Source: Chelonoidis abingdonii
Lineage: Eukaryota > Chordata > Testudines > Testudinidae
DNA: 64,000 nt
Direction: 5' to 3'
Assembly (NCBI RefSeq): GCF_003597395.2
Contig: NC_133771.1
Location: 52,210,339 to 52,274,338, forward strand
Part shown: positions 1-10,317 of the stretch, piece after piece
Position numbering within the stretch: the first letter of the stretch is position 1
How the letters are laid out: each line of letters starts with the position of its first letter
Notes under the pieces: generated by a model
Databases searched by the model: none
What the model was told of the DNA's origin: nothing
The model's input: the letters and a program-made list of their open reading frames with translations, nothing else
Made by a program: the position numbers and the translations under genes

Positions 1-907
1 TTACTCCTGGCCTTTCCCATCAGCCAGCCTTTTAGGTCGATTAGAGTTCAAACATGGAAGGACTTTTGCTCATCTGAGGCCTAAACAGGGAGACTTTATA
101 TCCTTATTGCCTTCCACTTTTCCACGTTACTTAGGGTTATGCTTAGTGACACCAACACAGTCATAATTACAGACTTGCAATTTAAATCCTTGACACACCT
201 TTAGCCACAGCATATTTAGAGAGCTTTTGTTTTGTAATGCAAAAGGTTCGTAAAATTCCAGAGCCTGTCATGAAACAGAGGATTACATAATTGCATGGTA
301 ATAACTACATTTTCTAAGCATTAAATTGGCATAGGTCCACTGAAATCAGTGAGGTTATCAATATGTCATTTACAACAGTTGAGGATCTGGCACAATATTC
401 CTCTTTGATATAAGCACGAACTAGCACAGGTAAAAGTACAAATACATATTTGTAAATATATATCTGCAAATACAAAGTAAACAGCTTATGACAAAGCAAT
501 CTTACCGTGCCTAGCTTTTTTATTGTGGTCACAGTCCAGTCCTAAGTGGGCAAATGTCCACATCACAGAATTTGGACTCATTGACCATCTCAGCAAAAAT
601 TCCAAGGATTGAATTGGTTTATAAACTAACCCATCTTCATGCTCTAGAAGCGATAATCCTTCCAGGTCAGGGTTGTTGCTTTTTGACTGGAAGGTGTCAT
701 GAAGCTTGTACTGCCACTTCTTGTGTTATATCTCTTTTATGGACAAATAGAGGTCTTCAGTTTGTGAGGGGGTCTGTTAGGTGAGATGGAAGGGAGTGTG
801 ATCAGAGAAGCCATAAAAAGAAGCCTCTGCAACCCTGATATGTGGCAGAAGGAGTCTCTGCCATCGTATTTTAGCCCCACTGAGACCAATGTGAATAATA
901 CCATAGG
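1..907. other. No recognised feature
   Basis: A/T-rich non-coding DNA. Only short unconvincing reading frames are present and no repeat family is recognised. It ends at the terminal inverted repeat of the hAT-like element that starts at 908. Confidence 0.5.
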
Positions 908-1337
908 TAGGGCCCTACCAAATTCACAGCCATGAAAAACATGTCATGGACCATGAAATCTGATCTACCCCTGTGAAATCTGATGTTTTGTTTTCTTTAA
1001 CTCTATACTATACCGATTTCACAGGGGAGACCAGCATTTCTCAAACTGGGGGTCCTGACCCAAAAGGAAGTTGTGGGGGGGGCTCACAAGGTTATTTTAG
1101 CGGGGGTTGCAGTATTGCCACCCTTACTTCTGCTCTGTCTTCAGAGTTGCATGCTTTGTGAGCAGCAGCTGTTGGCCGGGCACCCACTTCTAAAGGCCAT
1201 GCCTCCAAGCAGCAGCGCAGAAGTAAAGGTGGCAGTACCTTACCATGTCATCCTTACTTCTGCGCTGCTGCCTTCAGAACTGAGTAGACAGAGAGTGGCA
1301 GCTGCTGACTGAGGGCCCATCTCTGCAGGCAGTTATA

Positions 1338-1571
1338 ACCAGCTAGCAGAGAAGCAAATTAATAATCTTACTGGCTTTTGGATTCTTATTCTTCCCACTT
1401 CGCTGTCACTCATATCATAGCTTCCTACTCAGATTTGAACCTTAGCGTTCATAAACTGAGAAGCTAGCATGAACCCTCTAAGCTTTTACCAGCTTAGATC
1501 TGATCTCGCTGCCACCAGCCAAGAATTTCCAATGTCTTGGCTCACTCTGGTCTCCCCAAAACTTTCCCTGG
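1338..1571 (-). mobile_element. LTR-retroelement leader fragment
   Basis: Read on the minus strand, this stretch matches the region just downstream of the LTR in the plus-strand copy at 47110-47374: the shared order includes 'ggaaattc-tggc', 'gctagcttctcagtt', 'caaatctgagtagga' and 'ctctgctag'. It stops inside the leader, as the other two copies in the window also stop internally. It abuts the assembly gap on its right. It is non-coding and inserted in the hAT-like element at 908-3653. Confidence 0.65.
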
Positions 1572-2095
1572 NNNNNNNNNNNNNNNNNNNNNNNNNNNNN
1601 NNNNNNNNNNNNNNNNNNNNNNNNNNNNNNNNNNNNNNNNNNNNNNNNNNNNNNNNNNNNNNNNNNNNNNNNNNNNNNNNNNNNNNNNNNNNNNNNNNNN
1701 NNNNNNNNNNNNNNNNNNNNNNNNNNNNNNNNNNNNNNNNNNNNNNNNNNNNNNNNNNNNNNNNNNNNNNNNNNNNNNNNNNNNNNNNNNNNNNNNNNNN
1801 NNNNNNNNNNNNNNNNNNNNNNNNNNNNNNNNNNNNNNNNNNNNNNNNNNNNNNNNNNNNNNNNNNNNNNNNNNNNNNNNNNNNNNNNNNNNNNNNNNNN
1901 NNNNNNNNNNNNNNNNNNNNNNNNNNNNNNNNNNNNNNNNNNNNNNNNNNNNNNNNNNNNNNNNNNNNNNNNNNNNNNNNNNNNNNNNNNNNNNNNNNNN
2001 NNNNNNNNNNNNNNNNNNNNNNNNNNNNNNNNNNNNNNNNNNNNNNNNNNNNNNNNNNNNNNNNNNNNNNNNNNNNNNNNNNNNNNNNNNNNNNN
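1572..2095. other. Assembly gap (524 N)
   Basis: A run of 524 undetermined bases directly left of an exact tandem duplication and inside a segment whose orientation flips. The sequence on each side belongs to the same LTR family but in opposite orientation, so the local order is doubtful. Apparent reading frames spanning the gap are meaningless. Confidence 0.99.
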
Positions 2096-3239
2096 AACCC
2101 ACCAGAGAGAGATCTGGCTGGTGGACATCTTTATGTTTTTGGCTATAAGTCGTTTAAATTGTATTGTTTTGGGTAAGGCTGTTTTATCCCTTTTCTATTG
2201 TTATTCATTTTCTATATAAGGAAAGCCCTGTATCTTACATCCTAGGTTAACAGAGACTGGTTATTCCATATTCTTTCTTTCTTTTTTTAAATAAAAGTTT
2301 CTGCTTTTTTAAGACCTGTTTGATTTCTTTTTCTAGTTGACCGCACCAGGAATATTGGTGGGAGAAAGGAAATGACGGGGGTGGGGGGAAGCTGCTCTCT
2401 GGTGTTTAACTCTCTATGTGTCCCAGGGCGGGAAGAATGCGATGGGGGGAAGAGATATAGACTACTTTTCTGTTCTTGTCTTTGGGGTTTGTCTTCTGTG
2501 GAAGATGAGGAGACATCGCTTCTTTGGTATTGTGATGTAAAGAGGTTGCATCAGTAACTCCTTCAGTTAGCCCAGAGAGGAAATCTGGGCTGGAGAGAGA
2601 GGTGGTGGGGGGGATGGTTTTTATTTCCTTTGTGGTAAGACTCAGAGCCTCTGAGTTCTTGGGGTCCAACCCACCAGAGAGAGATCTGGCTGGTGGACAT
2701 CTTTATGTTTTTGGCTATAAGTCGTTTAAATTGTATTGTTTTGGGTAAGGCTGTTTTATCCCTTTTCTATTGTTATTCATTTTCTATATAAGGAAAGCCC
2801 TGTATCTTACATCCTAGGTTAACAGAGACTGGTTATTCCATATTCTTTCTTTCTTTTTTTAAATAAAAGTTTCTGCTTTTTTAAGACCTGTTTGATTTCT
2901 TTTTCTAGTTGACCGCACCAGGAATATTGGTGGGAGAAAGGAAATGACGGGGGTGGGGGGAAGCTGCTCTCTGGTGTTTAACTCTCTATGTGTCCCAGGG
3001 CGGGAAGAATGCGATGGGGGGAAGAGATATAGACTACTTTTCTGTTCTTGTCTTTGGGGTTTGTCTTCTGTGGAAGATGAGGAGACATCGCTTCTTTGGT
3101 ATTGTGATGTAAAGAGGTTGCATCAGTAACTCCTTCAGTTAGCCCAGAGAGGAAATCTGGGCTGGAGAGAGAGGTGGTGGGGGGGATGGTTTTTATTTCC
3201 TTTGTGGTAAGACTCAGAGCCTCTGAGTTCTTGGGGTCC
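2096..3239 (+). repeat. Exact 572-bp tandem duplication of LTR sequence
   Basis: Two head-to-tail units, 2096-2667 and 2668-3239, appear identical base for base. Each unit corresponds to the inner LTR part of the plus-strand relative at about 46700-47130, with shared landmarks such as 'aaggctgtttat', 'tttaagacctgtttga' and 'tttgtggtaagactcag', and each contains an AATAAA. Both units are in plus orientation, whereas the LTR tip at 3240-3313 and the leader at 1338-1571 are in minus orientation. Identity between units in an otherwise decayed insertion, next to a gap, points to either a very recent duplication or an assembly artefact. Confidence 0.9.
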
Positions 3240-3313
3240 TCAGGTGTTTGGTTCTCTTTGTTAACCCTTTACAGGTGAAGGAAACATTAACCCTTAGCTA
3301 TCTGTTTATGACA
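3240..3313 (-). mobile_element. LTR 5' tip (minus strand)
   Basis: The reverse complement begins TGTCATAAACAGATAGCTAA and closely matches the LTR start at 46453 and, less closely, that at 35634. The LTR terminus falls at 3313, next to hAT-element sequence. The junction with the inverted block at 3239/3240 lies at a GGACC/GGTCC motif. Confidence 0.75.
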
Positions 3314-3653
3314 GCAACGGAGCAGGGTGGCAATACTATACCATGTTATTGTATGGTGGCTCTGCCTTCAGAGCTGGGATTCTGGCCAGCAGCTGCCACT
3401 CTCCACCTGCCCAGTTCTGAAGGCAGTGCTGCCACCAACAGCAGAACAGAAGGATAGCAGTACAATCTCCACCCCCTACAATAATCTTGTGACACCGCCC
3501 CCACACACACAACTCCTTTTTGGGGCAGAACCCCTACAATTACAACACCATGAAAGTCCAGATTTAAATAGCTGAAATCATGAAATTTGTGATTTTTAAA
3601 ATCCTATGATTGTGAAATTGACCAAAATGGACTGTGAATTTGGTAGGGCCCTA

Positions 3654-4379
3654 AGCATAGTAGTAGGCTGGATGAGGGGTCATTAATGTATTATGCAAAT
3701 TTCCAGGGTTTTAACTGCAGACATTCCATATCTCTGTGGAGTTGGAGGAGAATACCACTTACAGTAACTCCTCCCTGTCCCATCTGGCCCAGCCCACTTT
3801 CTTCCTGAACCCCAATAGCCTGGCAGATTGTTTTGCGGTGGTGGGAAATGGAGCTACATGACGGCCCAGAGCAGCCGTATCTTTGCTCTTCTTCTCCACA
3901 GACACTCACTTCAGCTTTCTCTGTCTTTGTTCCCTTCTGCACTGGACAAATTAATATAAATTGCTTGTAGTAGCTACAATACATGGTAATTTCACTGAAA
4001 GCAAACATATTTATTAGAGCTATCTGGAGGTACTTTCATAACAATTGTTGAACTTTCAAAATTTGTTTTTGTTTCAATGCAGAATGAAAACAAAATATTT
4101 CAAATATCTTTTGTGAATCAGAATTATTGGTATGGTTGTTTTCTGACTGAAAAGCTCACATTTGATCAAGCAGTACTGGACCTCAAAAACCAGCTCGATG
4201 AAAACCACACCAAACAGAAATATCTCCACAAAACATTTCAGCTTTGATGAACCAGTATATTTCAAAGAAATTTCATTTAGTTGAAAATGTTCTGACCAGC
4301 TCTAATAGTTAGAGTAACTCACATGAATGCTAATTTATTTTTCCATATGAAGCATCTGCCTACGCTTTAGATTTCCCAG
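3654..4379. other. No recognised feature
   Basis: Non-coding sequence between the hAT-like element and the Gypsy RNase H remnant. No convincing reading frame or repeat is recognised. Confidence 0.4.
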
Positions 4380-5175
4380 GATGATATTTAACTTTGAAGT
4401 TCAAGTGTTCTAATTCTGCAACCCAGTGGAGTGCTGTGGCATTCAGTCTGGCAGAGATTGTTGGGGACCCTGGTGCCCCAATACTGACACACGGTTCGTT
4501 GTCTGACCGCGAGAGTGACAGGCAACACCAGCAAGGTCCGATCAAAAGCTCTTTATTCACAAGTGCACGCATCAATAGAGAGCAGCTCGTCTCCAGAGAG
4601 AACCAGCTTGCTTCTTTACAACTAGCATATGATTTTATAGACAGTTCTGTCGCGTCACAAATTATTCATTTAGCAGTCCAACCCCCTTTTACTAATTACT
4701 AAAACCCAAAACCTTTATTATATATTTATTTCTTGTTAAAACCGATTGATTAATATGAATAATACTGCCTTAACAATTACTACAAAAAAGAATGATATGA
4801 TTTATGTGAATAATAATGAGGGAGTCAGAAAGAAACAGAGAACAGAAACAGGGAGTTTTGCCATTGTTCCTAACACAGTACATCTGGTACCATGCTAGGA
4901 ATGCCGTTCCTTTCTTATCTTATGGTTGCCTAACTCTGTGAGAGACAGGCAACTCCCAGGCGTTTTCCACTTATGAATTACCCAGAAGCCTCTGTTAGCC
5001 TGATTTTGTTCAGGCTGGCATAACTGGCTTTGTGATACATTTCCAGTTAGGCCTAACAAGGTGAAGACATAGGTCAGCAGCTTGTTATCGCCATAAACCA
5101 TGAAGGCATGTGTGTAATAGAGGTAGTCAAAAAAATTGTCAGTTATGACGCATTTTAAAGCAAGAAACTCCAGCT
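4380..5175 (-). pseudogene. Gypsy-type retrotransposon RNase H remnant
   Basis: Translation of the minus strand gives short blocks typical of Ty3/Gypsy RNase H: KLEFLALK and VYGDNKLLTYVFT (about 5175-5059), then SARLNATALHW, FKVKYHPGKSK (about 4460-4380). In the family these are the acidic-residue and DNNPLTYxLT-like motifs and the YxPGxxN tail. The conserved 'DNN' reads DNK here. A solo LTR (4459-5058) splits the domain between LTYVFT and SARLNA; removing it with one 4-bp duplication restores the frame across the junction. The fragment continues the reverse-transcriptase remnants at 6831-8354 on the same strand. It is not functional. Confidence 0.8.
4459..5058 (-). mobile_element. Solo ERV-type LTR in Gypsy RNase H
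   Basis: A 600-bp segment bounded by TGTTAGGCCTAACTGG on the minus strand (at 5058) and ending ...GGTCCCCAACA (at 4459), i.e. the TG...CA ends of LTRs. An AATAAA lies in minus orientation near 4555. Flanking 4-mers agat (4455-4458) and aggt (5059-5062) differ at one position. Joining the flanks with one 4-mer reconnects the Gypsy RNase H frame, so the boundaries are well supported. A 4-bp duplication is usual for gammaretrovirus-like ERVs. No internal retroviral genes are present. Confidence 0.75.
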
Positions 5176-5807
5176 TTTCTGAGTGAAGGTGATAATTCTT
5201 ATCAGTTACAGTTAGTGTTTTTGACCCTTAACCAAATAGTCTTAAATTATGTTCCTCACATTGATACAAGATATCCCTTATTGGAAGCATCTACAAGAAG
5301 GATAAAGAATAAGGCAAAATCAGGATAAGCTATGGTGGATGTACCATGCAATCAGCTTGTTTAATAGATTCCAAGATTTGAAGGAACCATTGTGGTCATC
5401 TAGTCTGACTTCCCTTATAACACAGGCCATAGAACTTCCCCAAAATAATTCCTAGTGCATATCATTTAGAAAACATCCAATCAGGATTTTAAAATTGTCA
5501 GTGATGGAGAGTCCTCTACAACCCTTTGTAAATTTTGTAATGGTTAATTACTCTCACCCTTAAAAGTGTACACATTATTTCCAATCTGAATTTGTCTAGC
5601 TTCTACTTCCAGCAATTGGATCGTGTTATAACTTTCTCTGGTAGACTGAAAAACCCATTATTAAATATTTGTGCCCGTGGTAGGTACTTCTAGACTATAA
5701 TCAAGTCACGCCTTAACCTTCTCTCTATTAAACTAAATAGATTGAGTTCTTTGAGTCTATCATAAGGCATGTTTTCTGATCTGTTAATCATTCTCATCCC
5801 TCTGATT

Positions 5808-6035
5808 CTCATCCCATTAATGGCTATTAGCCAGGATGGGTAAGGAATGGTGTCCCTAGCCTCTGTTTGTCAGAGGATGGAGATGGATGGCAGGAGAAGA
5901 GATCACTTGATCATTACCTGTTAGGTTCACTCCCTCTGGGGCACCTGCCATTGGCCATTGTTGGTAGACATGATAATGAGCTGGATGGACCTGTGGTCTG
6001 ACCCAGTATGGCCATTCTTATGTTCTTCTGTTCTC
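5808..6035 (+). mobile_element. CR1 LINE 3' end, 5' truncated
   Basis: Typical amniote CR1 3' tail: 'ggctattagccaggatgg', 'ccctagcctctgtttg', 'ccctctggggcacctg', 'ggatggacctgtggtctgaccc' and the terminal 'cttatgttct'. A second, longer copy lies at 15826-16165. It interrupts the minus-strand CR1/L3 element. Confidence 0.8.
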
Positions 6036-6073
6036 TTCTCTGAACCCTCTAATATAAAGAATAATATAATATA

Positions 6074-6239
6074 TGGAGATATACCTATCTCATAGAACTG
6101 GAAGGGACCCTGATTTCACTAGCAGGACCAAGTACTGATTTTTGCCCCAGATCCCTAAGTGACCCCCTCAAGGATTGAACTTGCCATGCTGGGTTTAGTA
6201 GGCCAATGCTCAAACCACCAAGCTATCCCTCCCTGCTCC
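6074..6239 (-). mobile_element. tRNA-derived SINE
   Basis: On the minus strand it begins with 'gggagggatagcttggtggtttgag', a Pol III A-box-like segment, followed by 'tgctaaacccagc' and a decayed B-box-like segment, then the body ending '...gggtcccttccagttctatgag'. The same family in plus orientation is at 39608-39815. It is inserted in the CR1/L3 LINE. Such tRNA-derived SINEs are characteristic of turtles (known family resemblance, not searched). Confidence 0.8.
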
Positions 6240-6689
6240 AATTCATCAACATGCCCTTTGAACTGTGAACACTAGAACTGGACAAAGTATTCCAGCAGTC
6301 TTTGCACCAGTACCAAATATGGAGGTAAAAAAACCTCTCTATTTCTATTCGAGATTCCCCTGTTTATGCTTCCCAGGATTGTATTAGTTCATTTGGCCAC
6401 AGCATCACACTGGGAGCTCATGTTCAGATGATTATCTGTCATGACCCCCAATTTTTTTTCAGACACTGCTTCCCAGGATAGAATCCCCCAGCCTATTAAT
6501 ATGGCCTACATTCTTTTTTCCTAGATGTATGTGTCTACATTTAGCCATATTAAAATGCAGATTGTTTGCTTAGTGTCCAGTTTATCAAACAATCTAGATC
6601 ACTCTCAATCAGTGACCTATCCTCTTCATTAATTACCATTCTCCCAATTTTTGTATCATCTACAAACATTAAAACTCTTTGTAGCCATT

Positions 6690-7079
6690 CCACATAACTG
6701 GCTGTTTAGAGGGTAACTGTCCAGATCCCTTTCCTGGCCATTGGTTTTCTTCTTTGTCTGAATCCACTTGATTGTGTTATTTGTCTGGTTCCATTGGAAC
6801 AGTCAATAAGTCATACAAGGGCTCTGGAATTTAGGAAAAGTCTTGAATGTTCCTTTGATAGTAGGTGAGGAAGTCTAGAATCTTGTGAAGTTCCTCTATG
6901 CTGATTGGTGATTTCTCTGCAAGACCACAAACAGCCATTGTGTCAGCTGGATCTGTCTTATAAACATCAGCAAATATTATTGTGATGCCGACAAACCAGT
7001 TGCCATCTTCTGCCAAGTCTTTAGGTATCAACCGAATACTGATAGATTCATTGCTGACAACCAGTGTCCAGGTCACCTC
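6690..7079 (-). pseudogene. Gypsy-type RT/RNase H connection remnant
   Basis: The minus-strand frame at 6831-7076 ends with ELHKILDFLTYYQRNIQDFS, matching the Gypsy connection motif in which an 'ELRxFLGLxxYYRRFIxxFS'-like block follows the RT thumb; 'KTDP' upstream also fits. Further upstream 'LIPKD...WFVG' may be the thumb 'LxPxKC...FLG' block, which would partly duplicate sequence seen at 8047-8140, so the two pieces could come from one rearranged copy or two copies. Stops and frameshifts abound. Confidence 0.7.
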
Positions 7080-8043
7080 TGTTAGTATGGTTAAGATGGG
7101 TACTGGACTTATAACAATGTGTTTAATGTTTAGACTTTATGAAATACTTCTAAATTGCAGTATGCAGTAATCACATTTATAATATCTTCATCACATGCTA
7201 TAAGATAATCTTAAAGTTTTTGCTTTATAATTTTAAAAAAATGTTTTCTCTGGAACTGTGAACCTGTCAGGAGGGATTTTCCCCTGCTCATCAAGAAGAT
7301 CTAACAAAACCAAATGGGCCATTGTGGGACATCATAACACAAAGTCTTTAATTGCCCTTTCACACCCATGAATGAGTTACATGTAAAAGGGCTCATCCCA
7401 TCATCTTAAACTCTGGAAGAAAGGAAGAAAAATATCTGACAAGAAAATTTTCCATCACTTTTGCCGTTAAAACTCTCACAGAGCTGGAGTTATGAAACAG
7501 AAGAAGAGATCCTGTGGGTTACCCTGAAAAGACATTCAGTGCTGACAGAGTACTACAACTCTGTCACCTGTCAGAACCATAGACCGTAACTTATTTACGT
7601 ATACATGTTTGCCTGCTTTAACCTGGCTGTAAATAACTCTCTTATTTATTTTTCCTAGTTAATAAATCCTTAATTAGGTTTCTACAGGATTGGCTTCAAG
7701 TGTTGCCTTTGGTGTGGGATCTAAGATAGCAATTAACCTGGGATAGGTGACTGGGCCCTTGGAACTAGAAGTAACCTGAATTTTGGTGTGATTTTTTGGT
7801 GTAAATAAACAACTATCACTAAGTCCAGCTGGCCTCAGTAGCAAGATAGATTGGAATGCCCAAGGGAATTGTCTGTGACTCCATGGTAAGACTGTTATAG
7901 TGCTTTAGAAGTACACGCTTGTTACTGGGTTGGTGAAATCTAATTATAGAATATACAGACAGTTTAGAGTCTTTGTCCTGCTTCTTGACAGTCTGCCTTG
8001 AGGTTGGCACTCATAGTCGTGAACCATTCCAGACAGTGTGACA
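7080..8043 (+). mobile_element. Solo ERV-type LTR
   Basis: A 964-bp plus-strand segment with TG...CA ends (TGTTAGTATGG to ...CAGTGTGACA). It separates two blocks of Gypsy pol on the opposite strand. 'aataaat' near 7660 and the 3' part ('gattggcttcaagtgttgcc' onward) resemble R/U5 sequence. Its reverse complement matches 58742-59100 over a long stretch, which supports a repeat family. Neighbouring 4-5-mers do not give a clear target duplication. Confidence 0.65.
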
Positions 8044-8046
8044 ATC

Positions 8047-8354
8047 ACTATTCCCCAAGAAATGTACTTCTCTCTTAAAGAGGTCACATTTAGTAGCTTT
8101 CAGCTTAATTTCATGTTTCTGTAACTGTTGCAAAACTCTCCTTATATTCTCATGTGTTCTTCAAAAGTGTCACATTTCACGAGGATATCATTCCGGTATG
8201 GAACACACACCTGATCCCTAAATTCTGTAAGGCACTCTTCCATACTCTGCTGGAAAGCAGCAGGTGCATTTGTAAACCCAAATAGGATTCTAACCCATTC
8301 ATACGAGTGCCATGGAGAAATGAAGGCTGTGAGGCAATGGCTTTGTTTAGCCAA
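8047..8354 (-). pseudogene. Gypsy-type reverse transcriptase remnant
   Basis: Minus-strand translation contains [16 protein letters not shown], the Gypsy RT 'MPFGLTNAPxxFQ' block, and FEEHM, the '(T)FEEHL' block after the catalytic site. The catalytic YxDD appears as YRND, so one aspartate is lost. After a frameshift, LQKHEIKLKATKCDLFKREV and HFLG follow (about 8138-8055), matching the RT thumb. With the pieces at 6831-7076 and 4380-5175 it outlines a single decayed pol. Confidence 0.85.
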
Positions 8355-8496
8355 GAAACCTTAACAGCAGGCCTTCCCCTGATCTAAAACAGAATGTACC
8401 TCCTAATCCATTCAGAACATCTTGGATTCAAGAGATGGGTTGTCTGTCTGATGTGTGTTTTTTAATTCAATTCCTGATAGTATATGCAGAAACTTA

Positions 8497-8733
8497 GGCC
8501 ACGTCTATACGACGCGCCATATCGGTGCGTTACAATCGATTGCTCGGGGATCGATATATCGCGTCTCATCTAGACGCGATATATCGATCCCTGAGCGAGC
8601 TTACATCGATTCCGGAACTCCACCAAAACCAACGGAGTTCCGGAATCGACATGGCGAGCCGCGCACATCGATCCCGTGCAGTGAAGACGGGTGAGTAGAT
8701 AGATTTTAGATCGCGCGTCGTGTAGACCTGGCC
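8497..8733. mobile_element. Harbinger-like MITE with two long hairpins
   Basis: Terminal inverted repeats GGCCACGTCTATACGACGCG (8497) and its near complement ending at 8733 bound a 237-bp element. Flanking TTA (8494-8496) and TGA (8734-8736) could be a decayed 3-bp TWA duplication of PIF/Harbinger type. Inside are two hairpins: arms 8543-8566 and 8572-8595 (23 of 24 paired, 5-nt loop), and arms 8606-8621 and 8634-8649 (16 of 16 paired). It is CpG-rich compared with its surroundings and has no coding capacity. Confidence 0.7.
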
Positions 8734-8737
8734 TGAG

Positions 8738-9476
8738 ACTACCATCTCTTTTTCAGACACATACCACTGGGGAAGACTAGGATCACTTTGATTTTGTGAT
8801 CCCTCCTGTTACCTCAGTTTTGACAGGTTCATATTAGTTTTTCCCTCCAAATAGCTCCTGAGGGTCAGTCCTTGGCAAAGTGCCCTGATTACAGTTCTTG
8901 TTATCTCTGCCTCACTGTACCCCTTTCAAATCCCACTTTCAATTTAATGAGCCAGACTGCTTAGGCTTAACTGTCCTTTTAGTTGGAGTTCCCAATCTGT
9001 CCTGTTATTTTGAAGTTTTTATTTAAAATTTATTCTGTTTTCTGAATTGTCTTTCTACTTCTGTGATTTCAGTTTGTTCCTCTTTTATTATAACAGTGAG
9101 GGGTAAAATGGTATCTTTTAATGCCAGCAACATAAATAATCCCTGGTCTTTCAACTCTTTCCGCTCTTCATTATTTAAGTGGTTTCTTATACATATGATT
9201 AAAGGAAATGGCTTTTTGCTGCAGTTCCACTGCAATTTGTGTCAGAAACGCCTAGAGTCACAGACTTCTCTTAAATGGTCATCCCTTTGCTGGCATAAAA
9301 GGCCTTGTACCTCAGCATGAAGGTCCTCTAACTCTCTCCCAGCCATATTGTTCACAAACTATTAAATTTTCCCTGGCAGCTTTTCCTGGAACAGTCAACA
9401 GCAGCTTCTAGATAGGTTCATCTCTCAGAGAGGTGAGATCATGGCAATTCAGCCTCCCCTGCCTGTGCTTGCCAAA
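8738..9476. other. Possible continuation of the Gypsy element, unassigned
   Basis: This stretch lies upstream of the Gypsy RT remnant on the same (minus) strand. A 70-residue minus-strand frame at 9023-9235 is present but matches nothing recognised. It could be gag or spacer of the same element; this is position-based inference only. Confidence 0.25.
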
Positions 9477-9743
9477 TGTTACACTCCCGGACCAAGGACA
9501 GTTTTCAAACAGTAATTTTATTAAACCTAGTATAAAAATCAACAGACAAACAAACAACCACAGCTTGTACCCGCTTCATTGTGGCTCAATCATTTAACAG
9601 CACACACAGCTCTGCTGCTGCAACCAGAGCTATCCCCTTTTAGAACCCCTTCATTCCTTAAAGGGACAGGAGGCAGGTACATCTAACCCTGACATTCCCT
9701 TATGAGAGCTACACTACCTCTGCCTCCTGACAACTGTGCAACA
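9477..9743 (-). mobile_element. Possible short LTR
   Basis: The segment begins TGTTACAC and ends GTGCAACA, which is an imperfect 8-bp inverted repeat with TG...CA termini. A minus-strand polyadenylation-like 'ttaataaaat' lies near 9515. It would be placed suitably as the 5' LTR of the minus-strand Gypsy element, but no target duplication or primer-binding site was found. Confidence 0.35.
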
Positions 9744-10317
9744 GATTTGTTGCCATTGTATAAAATATTCTATTTTGCTTACTTTGTAAGAAAACTAGTC
9801 TGAAAGTAAATAGGTCAGCTCTGAAATATAGTTACTGGGGATAAACAAGGCACTTTGGGTTAATTGTTCTATAGAATTTGATTTAGAGCTACTGTATTCA
9901 AAATTTGTGCTTAATCCAATAAAAGGTTAGTCTTGAATGCCAAGGCTTCTGCTTTTGTGTTCTGCCAATGATAGGTAGAGCCTTAAAACTGCTGCACTGA
10001 AGTGGAAGCCTTGACATTTGAGACTGCCTGCAGGATGCAATAAATAAATATTTTCAAAATATCTGTTCACTAAAGGCAAAACTGTGTCTGGCTTTGTATA
10101 ATGAGGGAGGGGTAAGAGATGGCCCAAGGAGACAGCTACTGTCCCACTGAGTAGTGCACTAATGTAATACTAGTGATACATTAAGGGCAGAGTCATAGTC
10201 CCACCTCCTCCTCATCAGCCAACCAGCAACAGGAAAGGAGATGAGATATCCCCTCCTAGAGGAATTCTGCCTGAGGTAGCCATAATATTTTGATTAAAAA
10301 ACTAACACAATATATAA

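Larger units (their letters stand above)
908..3653. mobile_element. Old hAT-like DNA transposon with nested insertion
   Basis: Both ends carry the same inverted terminal sequence: TAGGGCCCTACCAAATTCAC at 908 and its complement ending at 3653. The flanking 8-mers accatagg (900-907) and agcatagt (3654-3661) agree at 6 of 8 positions, which fits a decayed hAT target-site duplication. The element body (909-1337 and 3314-3652) holds repeated modules containing 'cttcagagctggg'-like segments and encodes no recognisable transposase, so it is non-autonomous or internally deleted. An LTR-retroelement piece, an assembly gap and a tandem duplication occupy 1338-3313. The right terminus of a second copy lies at 59540-59650. 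The superfamily assignment rests on TIR and TSD length only. Confidence 0.7.
5345..6672 (-). mobile_element. CR1/L3-type LINE 3' region
   Basis: Read in reverse, this is an old CR1/L3-clade LINE: landmarks include 'ttgaaggaaccattgtggtcatct' near its 3' end and the far blocks 'gaactggacaaagtattccag', 'ttgtatcatctacaaacatt' and 'atttggccacagcatcac'. It is interrupted by a plus-strand CR1 tail (5808-6035) and by a minus-strand SINE (6074-6239); CR1/L3 sequence resumes after each. No intact reading frame remains. The element lies between two blocks of the Gypsy pol, so it inserted into that older element. Confidence 0.75.

Noticed and set aside
1469..2176. Reading frames of 186-235 codons on both strands around 1.5-2.2 kb
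   Set aside because: They run through 524 undetermined bases and carry no real sequence in the middle.
1212..3433. A ~120-bp imperfect duplication on both sides of the LTR piece at 1338-3313, which could be a third long target duplication
   Set aside because: The host hAT family appears to contain such repeated modules itself, so the similarity does not show duplication on insertion.
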